A DNA stretch of 64,000 nt, from contig NW_027017953.1 of assembly GCF_032854445.1 (NCBI RefSeq), positions 748,501-812,500 of the forward strand. The letters are read 5' to 3'. Made by a program: the position numbers and the translations under genes. The first letter of the stretch is position 1, and every line of letters begins with the position of its first letter. Positions 28,901 to 40,900 of this stretch are shown here, one piece after another. The notes beneath the pieces were generated by a model. That model ran no database searches and was not told the DNA's origin. It worked only from the letters and a program-made list of their open reading frames with translations. The DNA comes from Liolophura sinensis. Lineage: Eukaryota; Mollusca; Polyplacophora; Chitonida; Chitonidae.

Positions 28901-31900
28901 TATTTCTTGGAGATTATATCACTCTTAATGCCTGCAGTTTAATCCTTCCTAAACCAAATACAAATCAGCTCTAGGCCTGCTGTAGTATTTATTGTAGTGC
29001 CCAGTGAGGAGGAGGGTTAACATGAGGGGGAAGAGGGTTAACATGAGGAGGAGGGTTAACACGAGGAGGAGGAGGGTTAACATGAGGAGGATGGTTACCA
29101 TAGGGAAGAGGGTTAACACAAGGAGGAGGGTTAACATGAGGAGGAGGAGGGTTAACATGGGGAAGAGGGTTAACATGAGGAGGAGGGTTAACACGAGGAG
29201 TAGGAGGGATAACATGAGGAGAAGGGTTAACATGGGGAAGATGGTTAACATGGAGAGGAGAACAGTTAACATGAGGAGGGGAAGAGTTAACATGAGGAGG
29301 ACGGTTACCATAAGGAGGAGGGTTAACATGAGAAGGAGGATTAACACGAGGAGGGTTAACATGGGAGGAGGGCTAACACGAGGAGAAGGGTTAACATTAA
29401 AAGGATGAGGGATAACATGGGGAAGAAAGTTAACATGTTAACATGAGGAGGAGGAGAGTTCATACACATCTATAATATTAATCCAATGGCTGTAATTGTC
29501 CAGCATTTATACAAAAGGGAAAATAACTGGCAAAAAGACAATCAAGGTGGAGAGAATTAATAATATTAAAAAAAATTGCACAGTTCTCAAATAATACCAA
29601 TTAAACGTCTATTTCTAAACCTAATGACGTTAGATTGTAATTTAGATGTTTCCCTGTTCAATCATGGATTTCAATAAGCATTACCATGTTCTGCACCACA
29701 GATCATCCCTGCCATATCACAGTTTAGTGAACAAGATCATGTTTTCTCATGTCAGGTCGTGCTGTAGGTCATATCTTGCCATATCACAGTTTAGTGAACA
29801 AGATCGCGTTTTCTCATGTCAGGTCGAGCTGTAGGTCATATCTTGCCACATCACAGTTTAGTGAATAAGATCGTGTTTTCTCATGTCAGGTCGTGCTGTA
29901 GGTCATATCTTGCCATATCACAGTTTAGTGAACAAGATCATGTTTTGTCATCTCAGGTCGTGCTGTAGGTCATATCTTGCCATATCACAGTTTAGTGAAC
30001 AAGATCGCGTTTTCTCATGTCAGGTCGAGCTGTAGGTCATATCTTGCCACATCACTGTTTAGTGAACAAGATCATGTTTTCTCATGTCAGGTCATGCTGT
30101 AGGTCATATCTTGCCATATCACAGTTTAGTGAGCAAGATCATGTTTTCTCATGTCAGGTCGTGCTGTAGGTCATATCTTGCCATATCATAGTTTAGTGAA
30201 CAAGATCATGTTTTCTCATCTCAGGTCATGCTGTAGGTCATATCTTGCCATACCACAGTTTAGTGAGCAAGATCATGTTTTCTCATGTCAGGTCATGCTG
30301 TAGGTCATATCTTGCCACATCATTGTTTAGTGAACAAGATCATGTTTTCTCATCTCAGGTCATGCTGTAGGTCATATCTTGCCATATCACAGTTTAGTGA
30401 ACAAGATCATGTTTTCTCATGTCAGGTCGAGCTGTAGGTCATATCTTGCCACATCACTGTTTAGTGAACAAGATCATGTTTTCTCATGTCAGGTCGTGCT
30501 GTAGGTCATATCTTGCCATATCACAGTTTAGTGAACAAGATCATGTTTTCTCATGTCAGGTCGTGCTGTAGGTCATATCTTGCCATATCACAGTTTAGTG
30601 AACAAGATCGCGTTTTCTCATGTCAGGTCGAGCTGTAGGTCATATCTTGCCACATCACAGTTTAGTGAATAAGATCGTGTTTTCTCATGTCAGGTCGTGC
30701 TGTAGGTCATATCTTGCCATATCACAGTTTAGTGAACAAGATCATGTTTTGTCATCTCAGGTCGTGCTGTAGGTCATATCTTGCCATATCACAGTTTAGT
30801 GAACAAGATCGCGTTTTCTCATGTCAGGTCGAGCTGTAGGTCATATCTTGCCACATCACTGTTTAGTGAACAAGATCATGTTTTCTCATGTCAGGTCATG
30901 CTGTAGGTCATATCTTGCCATATCACAGTTTAGTGAGCAAGATCATGTTTTCTCATGTCAGGTCGTGCTGTAGGTCATATCTTGCCATATCATAGTTTAG
31001 TGAACAAGATCATGTTTTCTCATCTCAGGTCATGCTGTAGGTCATATCTTGCCATACCACAGTTTAGTGAGCAAGATCATGTTTTCTCATGTCAGGTCGT
31101 GCTGTAGGTCATATCTTGCCACATCATTGTTTAGTGAACAAGATCATGTTTTCTCATCTCAGGTCATGCTGTAGGTCATATCTTGCCATATCACAGTTTA
31201 GTGAACAAGATCATGTTTTCTCATGTCAGGTCGAGCTGTAGGTCATATCTTGCCACATCACTGTTTAGTGAACAAGATCATGTTTTCTCATGTCAGGTCG
31301 TGCTGTAGGTCATATCTTGCCATATCACAGTTTAGTGAACAAGATCATGTTTTGTCATCTCAGGTCGTGCTGTAGGTCATATCTTGCCACATCACAGTTT
31401 AGTGAACAAGATCATGTTTTCTCATGTCAGGTTGAGCTGTAGGTCATATCTTGCCATATCACAGTTTAGTGAATAAGATCGCGTTTTCTCATGTCAGGTC
31501 GTGCTGTAGGTCATATCTTGCCATATCATGGTTTAGTGAACAAGATCGCGTTTTCTCATGTCAGGTCATGCTGTAGGTCATATCTTGCCATATCACAGTT
31601 TAGTGAGCAAGATCGCGTTTTCTCATGTCAGGTCGTGCTGAAAGGTCATATCTTGCCATATCACTGTTTAGTGAACAAGATCATGTTTTCTCATGTCCGG
31701 TCATGCTGTAGGTCATATCTTGCCATATCACAGTTTAGCGAACAAGATTGCGTTTTATCATGTCAGGTCGTGCTGTAGGTCATATCTTGCCATATCACAG
31801 TTTAGTGAACAAGATCATGTTTTGTCATCTCAGGTCGTGCTGTAGGTCATATCTTGCCACATCACAGTTTAGTGAACAAGATCATGTTTTCTCATGTCAG

Positions 31901-34900
31901 GTTGAGCTGTAGGTCATATCTTGCCATATCACATTTTTGCTGTTATGTAGTACTCTGGTGTACCACACAATGGTTATGTTGTACTCTGGTGTGCCACACA
32001 ATGGTAATGTGGTACTCTGGTGTACCTACAATGGTTATGTGGTACTCTGGTGTACCCTACAATGCTTATGTAGTACTCTGGTGTACCCTGCAATGGTTAT
32101 GTTGTAGGCATATACACTTGCTTAACTTAATTACCCACTGGCTTCCTCTCCGACCATACGTGGGAAGGTCTATCAGCAACCTGCGGATCGTCGTGGGTTC
32201 CCCTGGGCTCTGCACGGTTTCCACCAACCATAATGCTGGCCACGGTCGAATAAATGAAATATTCTTGAGTATGGCGTAAAACACCAATCAAATAAATAAA
32301 TTAATTACCCAATAAATTAGTCACAATACTCACCTCATGTCTGCCGTGTACCAGAGAAACACGGTCATCTGGAAGAGAGCAGACAGACAATATTATACAA
32401 GCCACATTTTTACATCTTATATTGATTTTACCACACCTACATGTACATGTATATCAACTGACTTACATCGACACTGTCAATTGACTTACATGGACATTGT
32501 CAACTGACTTACATCCACACTGTCAATTGATTTACATCCACACTGTCAATTGGCTTACATGGACATTGTCAACTGACTTACACGCACACTGTCCATTGAC
32601 TTTGATGCTATACCCATTGACCTGAGGGGTGGGTGGGTGTCTGAGGGACACGGGGAGATGATGAGGTGATCCCAAGAGGTAACAGCATACCTGGACTGTG
32701 CGAGCACTCTCAAACAATTCTTCACAGACCAAGTTGTTATTAAGTAAAATGGAAGTTGGCCAACACGTTGAATGTAGAGGTAGAGTATGTATAATACTAC
32801 ACAGGGGCATGAGAACTGGACCTATACACAATACAGGCAATGCTGCTCGGGGCTGGAATTCACCAAGCTTTAACTAGTGCCACATGCCTACAGTTTCTAA
32901 CCTTCAACATGAACTTCCCTGCACAGTTTTTTGTATTCCTCAGTTTTCCCCTTCGACAAGCTTCCATGACAACTTTCTAGTTGTAAAACCTAGGGAGCTG
33001 ATGCTTTGCAGGACTTCCCTGGACATTTTTTCCATGGTTCCCAAGTTTTCCCCTTGGACTTCCATGACAACTCCCTGTTTGTGCAGCCTAGGAAGCCCAT
33101 GGTTTAAGGACTTCCCTGGGCATTTTTTCCATGGTGCCCAAGTTTTCCCCTTGGACTTCAAATGACAACTCCCTGTTTGTGCAGCCTAGGAAGCCCATGG
33201 TTTAAGGGCTTCCCTGGACACTTTTTCCATGGTTCCCAAGTTTTCCCCTTGGACTTCCATGACAACTCCCTGTTTGTGCAGCCTAGGAAGCCCATGGTTT
33301 AAGGGCTTCCCTGGACACTTTTTCCATGGTTCCCAAGTTTTCCCCTTGGACTTCCATGACAACTCCCTGTTTGTGCAGCCTCGGAAGCCTGTGGTAGTTT
33401 AATAATTATGCCCCAGGAGGAAAGGTGAGAAATTTCCACAGTCGGCCAAATGCTTATTAACGTAATACCACGTACGAAACCAAAATGAACCGTTTGATGT
33501 GTCCTTTAATCTCAGAAATCCCATGCTGATTACCATGATGGTTCTGACACGGATGTCACGAGGAATTATGTATGATGTGGAATGATCCTGAAGAAAACAG
33601 AAGCCTATTTGTCATGTAATAGTCAATACATGGGGATGACACCACCGAGAGGAAGGAATAGTCAATACATGGGGATGACACCACCGAGAGGAAGGAATAG
33701 GCCATACATGGGGATGACACCACGGAGAGGAAGGAATAGTCAATCCATGGGGATGACACCACGGAGAGGAAGGAATAGTCAATCCATGGGGATGACACCA
33801 CCGAGAGGAAGGAATAGGCCATACATGGGGATGACACCCGGAGAGGAAGGAATAGTCAATACATGGGGATGACACCACGGAGAGGAAGGAATAGTCAATA
33901 CATGGGGATGACACCACGGAGAGGAAGGAATAGTCAATACATGGGGATGACACCACCGAGAGGAAGGAATAGTCAATACATGGGGATGACACCACGGAGA
34001 GGAAGGAATAGTCAATACATGGGGATGACACCACCAAGAGGAAGGAATAGTCAATACATGGGGATGACACCACCGAGAGGAAGGAACAGGCAATACATGG
34101 GGATGACACCCGGAGAGGAAGGAATAGTCAATACATGGGGATGACACCACGGAGAGGAAGGAATAGTCAATACATGGGGATGACATCACGGAGAGGAAGG
34201 AATAGTCAATACATGGGGATGACACCACCGAGAGGAAGGAATAGTCAATACATGGGGATGACACCACGGAGAGGAAGGAATAGTCAATACATGGGGATGA
34301 CACCACCGAGAGGAAGGAATAGTCAATACATGGGGATGACACCACCGAGAGGAAGGAATAGTCAATACATGGGGATGACACCACCGAGAGGAAGGAATAG
34401 TCAATACATGGGGATGACATCACGGAGAGGGGGGAATAGTCCATACATGGGGATGACACCACGGAGGGGAGGGAATAGGCAATACATGGGGATGACACCA
34501 CCGAGAGGAAGGAATAGTCAATACATGGGGATGACACCACCGAGAGGAAGGAATAGTCAATACATGGGGATGACACCACCGAGAGGAAGGAATAGTCAAT
34601 ACATGGGGATGACATCACGGAGAGGGGGGAATAGTCCATACATGGGGATGACACCACGGAGGGGAGGGAATAGGCAATACATGGGGATGACACCACGGAG
34701 AGGAAGGAATAGTCAATACATGGGGATGACATCACGGAGAGGGGGGAATAGTCCATACATGGGGATGACACCACGGAGGGGAGGGAATAGGCAATACATG
34801 GGGATGACACCACCGAGAGGAAGGAATAGGCAATACATAGGGATGACACCCAGAGAGGAAGGAATAGTCAATCCATGGGGATGACATCACGGAGAGGAAG

Positions 34901-37900
34901 GAATAGTCAATACATGGGGATGACACCACGGGAAGGAAGGAGTAGGCAATACATGGGGATGACACCACGGAGAGGAAGGAATAGTCAATCCATGGGGATG
35001 ACACCACGGAGAGGAAGGAATAGTCAACACATGGGGATGACACCACGGAGAGGAAGGTCTTGTCAACAGAGCCAGCACTGTACTCAGAGGGGCTAGAGAG
35101 TCCCATTGATAGATGGATGTCTTAGGCAGCTTTGTTTAAAGGTTTTGTCATTTACGACACCTTTGATGGAGACCCACTCATGACTTGCTCCCTCCACCAT
35201 TAACACCACAATTGGGGCTTCCACATTATCACTGCATGGAACAGGTTAACCGGCTTTGTATTCTGAATCAAACAAGCCATCATACTTGGCATACGTCCTG
35301 CAGTCTTAAAAACGGTTGAAACACAAGGTCGCATCTTGGGGAATTGATTTTCTATCATGAATTTTTTTAAATGAAAACTATAAGTGACATGAGGGAAAAA
35401 AAAACCTGAACAGCTGAGTGGCAAGTGAACAGAACAATCAAATGCATGAACAATCAAAGCATGTGTCCTTAAAGAAAGAACAGTTGTATGACGAAATAAA
35501 CCATCATGAACGAAATGTAGTGAATGTGGATGAAATGTAGTGAATGTGGATGTAGTGAATGTATACGAGATGTAGTGAATGTGGATGAGCGGAAGTGAAT
35601 GTGGATGTAGTGAATGTGGACGAGATGTAGTGAATGTGGACGAGATGTAGTGAATGTGGACGAGATGTAGGGAATGTGGACGAGATGTAGTGAATACAGA
35701 TGAGAGGTAATGAATGTGGACGAGAGAAGGGTGAATGCAGATGAGATGTATTGAATGCAGACGAGATGTAGTGAATGTGGAAATAATGAATGTATACGAG
35801 ATGTAGTGAATGTGGACGAGATGTAGTGAATGTGGACGAGATGTAGGGAATGTGGACGAGATGTAGTGAATACAGACGAGAGGTAATGAATGTGGACGAG
35901 AGAAGGGTGAATGCAGATGAGATGTAGTGAATGTAGACGAGAGGTAGTGAAAGCGGACGAGATGTAGTGAATGTGGACGAGATGTAGTGAATACAGACGA
36001 GAGGTAATGAATGTGGACGAGAGAAGGGTGAATGCAAATGAGATGTAGTGAATGTAGACGAGAGGTAGTGAAAGCGGACGAGATGTAGTGAATGTGGACG
36101 AGATGTAGTGAATACAGACGAGGGGTAGTGAATGTGGACGACAGAAGGGTGAATGCGGATGAGATGTAGTGAATGCAGACAACCAGAACTACTCTAACCA
36201 AGATGCATTGTTTTTCATAGCATGCATGTGTACCCTAAGTGCCAATGTCACCACACATAAACAGGAATGTACATCCACCCCTGAATGATATATCCATTTC
36301 CTCTCATGGACATGCACTTTGTTCAAAACAGCAGAATTAGAGACCATAAAATATTTCCTTTTACTTTATGAGTTATATTGTTTCGGGAGAGGTAAAAGTA
36401 AATCGACGTCTAATGATGCCAGGACACCATATGGTGAAGACAGAAAGCCGGTTGGAATTCCCCTTGGGAATGATTTGTGACCAGTTGTAATAAACCATTG
36501 GTGACAAGAAAATCTATAACCCTAAGCCTGCCTAACAACTGATCCTCTCACCCGTAATTAGCCAGTCAGTGTTTAGATCACATCTATCGTGTCAGCTTAC
36601 ACAAAGCATGAAGCTTCATCACCTCTACCTGAATGTTCCCACACATAAAAACTGTACACCATGTTTAATTACCCATGTACACTTCTAACAGTACCACCTG
36701 CTGGTTATTGCAAGGGCAATAGGGAACCTTTTCAGTGATATGCCCATTAGAAATCAATAGGGAACCTTTTCAGTGACATGTCCATTAGAAATCAATAGGT
36801 GATATGTCCATTAGTGATATGTTTTCAGTGATATGTCCATTAGAAATCAATAGGGAACCTTTTCAGTGATATCTCCATTAGAAATCAATAGGGAACCTTT
36901 TCAGTAATATGCCCATTAGAAATCAATAGGGAACCTTTTCAGTGATATCTCCATTAGAAATCAATAGGGAACCTTTTCAGTGATATCTCCATTAAAAACC
37001 AATAGGGAACCTTTTCAGTGATATGCCCATTAGAAATCAATAGGGAACCTTTTCAGTGATATCTCCATTAGAAATCAATAGGGAACCTTTTCAGTGATAT
37101 CTCCATTAAAAACCAATAGGGAACTTTTTCAGTGATATGCCCATTAGAAATCAACAGGGAACCTTTTCAGTGATATGTCCATTAGAAATCAATAGGGAAC
37201 CTTTTCAGTGACATGTCCATTAGAAATCAATAGGGAACCTTTTCAGTGATATCTCCATTAAAAATCAACAGGGAACCTTTTCAGTGATATGCCCATCAGA
37301 AATCAACAGGGAACCTTTTCAGCGATATCTCCATTAGAAATCAACAGGGAACCTTTTCAGTGATATCTCCATTAGAAATCAACAGGGAACCTTTTCAGTG
37401 ATATCGCCATTAGAAATCAACAAGGAACCTTTTCAGTGATATGCCCATTAGAAATCAACAGGGAACCTTTTCAGTGATATCTCCATTAGAAATCAATAGG
37501 GAACCTTTTCAGTGATATCTCCATTAGAAATCAACAGGGAACCTTTTCAGTGATATCTCCATTAGAAATCAACAGGGAACCTTTTCAGTGATATCTCCAT
37601 TAGATATCAACAGGGAACCTTTTCAGTGATATCTCCATTAGATATCAACAGGGAACCTTTTCAGTGATATCTCCATTAGAAATCAACAGGGAACCTTTTC
37701 AGTGATATCGCCATTAGAAATCAACAAGGAACCTTTTCAGTGATATGCCCATTAGAAATCAATAGGGAACCTTTTCAGTGATATCTCCATTAGAAATCAA
37801 CAGGGAACCTTTTCAGTGATATCTCCATTAGAAATCAATAGGGAACCTTTTCAGTGATATCTCCATTAGAAATCAACAGGGAACCTTTTCAGTGATATCT

Positions 37901-40900
37901 CCATTAGAAATCAACAGGGAACCTTTTCAGTGATATCTCCATTAGAAATCAACAGGGAACCTTTTCAGTGATATCTCCATTAGATATCAACAGGGAACCT
38001 TTTCAGTGATATCTCCATTAGATATCAACAGGGAACCTTTTCAGTGATATCTCCATTAGATATCAACAGGGAAACTTTTCAGTGATATCTCCATTAGAAA
38101 TCAATAGGGAACCTTTTCAGTGATATCGCCATTAGAAATCAACAGGGAACCTTTTCAGTGATATCTCCATTAGAAATCAACAGGGAACCTTTTCAGTGAT
38201 ATCTCCATTAGAAATCAACAGGGAACCTTTTCAGTGATATCTCCATTAGAAATCAATAGGGAACCTTTTCAGTGATATCTCCATTAGAAATCAAGAGGGA
38301 ACCTTTTCAGTGATATCTCCATTAGAAATCAAGAGGGAACCTTTTCAGTGATATCTCCTTTAGAAATCAAGAGGGAACCTTTTCAGTGATATCTCCATTA
38401 GAAATCAACAGGGAACCTTTTCAGTGATATCTCCATTAGATATCAACAGGGAACCTTTTCAGTGATATCTCCATTAGATATCAACAGGGAACCTTTTCAG
38501 TGATATCTCCATTAGATATCAGCAGGGAACCTTTTCAGTGATATCTCCATTAGATATCAACAGGGAACCTTTTCAGTGATATCGCCATTAGATATCAACA
38601 GGGAACCTTTTCAGTGATATCTCCATTAGATATCAACAGGGAACCTTTTCAGTGATATCTCCATTAGATATCAACTGGGAACCTTTTCAGTGATATCTCC
38701 ATTAGAAATCAACAGGGAACCTTTTCAGTGATATGTCCATTAGAAATCAACAGGGAACCTTTTCAGTGATATCTCCATTAGATATCAACAAGGAACCTTT
38801 TCAGTGATATGTCCATTAGAAATCAAACGCTTACACAAAAGCATGCATAGAATGTTTTCTCTTTCTATATCCATTGTGTAAAACATTCATCATGTTTCTT
38901 TCTTCAAAGCTATGATCTTAGTTAACAGTGAACAGGTATCTCTACGATTATGATAAATGAGCACATATCTTCTTCATCTCCATCTCGGGTAGTAATATAT
39001 CATTATATTTCTTCTCAGCAGGCTGGCCAGCCAGAAGGTGAGACAAGTACCCGATACACTTCATGCATGTGTATAGGTCTAACTGGCAACTCAGTGCAGT
39101 CAGCTGTTACTTTCATACTGTCTTCTATATACAGTCATCGTTCTCCATAGCATAAATATTACCACAAACTCAGCTACGAATTACGTCCAGCAAATTGCTT
39201 TTTATTCCGCCTTGGTTCACTTTACACCCTCATATTGTGTTAATGTGGCTATATGTGAGTGGAAATAGACGACCTCATACAGGATCAATAATCTATCGAT
39301 TCAATTATAAACACTGTAAGAAATAAAGACACGAGCATGATTAACTTATCTGATCCCATTTCTCACTTAATACTATCACTTGTACGTATCAGTTAACCCT
39401 TATGCTTCGGGTGTCTGGTCCTGTCTGTCCTATCTAACATCAGTTCTCATTACAACTCTATCATCTGTATATATCAGTTAACCCTTTTGCTATGTGGTGT
39501 CTGGTCCCCCGATCTGTCTGTCCTATCTGACATCAATCTCATTACACCTCTATCATCTGTATATATCAGTTAACCTTTAGGCTACGTGGTGTCTGGTCCC
39601 CCGATCTGTCTGTCCTATCTGACATCAGTTCTCATTACACCTCTATCATCTGTATATATCAGTTAACCCTTATGCTACGTAGTGTCTGGTCCTGTCTGTC
39701 CTATCTGACCCCATTTCTCATTACACCTCTGTCATCTGTATATATCAGTTAACATGTAAAAAAAAACATGCTACATGGTGTCTGATCCCCCGATCTGTCT
39801 GTCCTATCTGACATCAGTTCTCATTACACCTCTATCATCTGTACATATCAGTTAACCCTTATGCTATATGGTGTCTGATCCCCCGATCTGTCTGTCCTAT
39901 CTGACATCAGTTCTCATTACACCTCTATCATCTGTATATATCAGTTAACCCTTATGCTTCGGGTGTCTGGTCCTGTCTGTCCTATCTAACATCAGTTCTC
40001 ATTACACCTCTATCATCTGTACGTATCAGTTAACCCTTATGCTATATGGTGTCTGATCCCCCGATCTGTCTGTCCTATCTGACATCAATCTCATTACACC
40101 TCTATCATCTGTATATATCAGTTAACCTTTAGGCTACGTGGTGTCTGGTCCCCTGATCTGTCTGTCCTATCTGACATCAGTTCTCATTACACCTCTATCA
40201 TCTGTATATATCAGTTAACCCTTATGCTACGTAGTGTCTGGTCCTGTCTGTCCTATCTGACCCCATTTCTCATTACACCTCTGTGATCTGTATATATCAG
40301 TTAACATGTAAAAAAAAACATGCTACATGGTGTCTGATCCCCCGATCTGTCTGTCCTATCTGACATCAGTTCTCATTACACCTCTGTCATCTGTATATAT
40401 CAGTTAACCCTTATGCTACGTGGTGTCTGGTCCCCCGATCTGTCTGTCCTATCTGACATCAGTTCTCATTACACCTCTATCATCTGTACGTATCAGTTAA
40501 CCCTTATGCTATATGGTGTCTGATCCCCCGATCTGTCTGTCCTATCTGACATCAGTTCTCATTACACCTCTATCATCTGTATATATCAGTTAACCCTTAT
40601 GCTTCGGGTGTCTGGTCCTGTCTGTCCTATCTAACATCAGTTCTCATTACACCTCTATCATCTGTACGTATCAGTTAACCCTTAAGCTATATGGTGTCTG
40701 ATCCCCCGATCTGTCTGTCCTATCTGACATCAGTTCTCATTACACCTCTATCATCTGTACGTATCAGTTAACCCTTATGCTATATGGTGTCTGATCCCCC
40801 GATCTGTCTGTCCTATCTGACATCAGTTCTCATTACACCTCTATCATCTGTATATATCAGTTAACCCTTATGCTTCGGGTGTCTGGTCCTGTCTGTCCTA

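Noticed and set aside
35200-36201. 333-codon minus-strand frame, His/Ser/Thr-rich
   Set aside because: By-product of the 20-bp array. Overlapping alternative frames of the same array are equally open.
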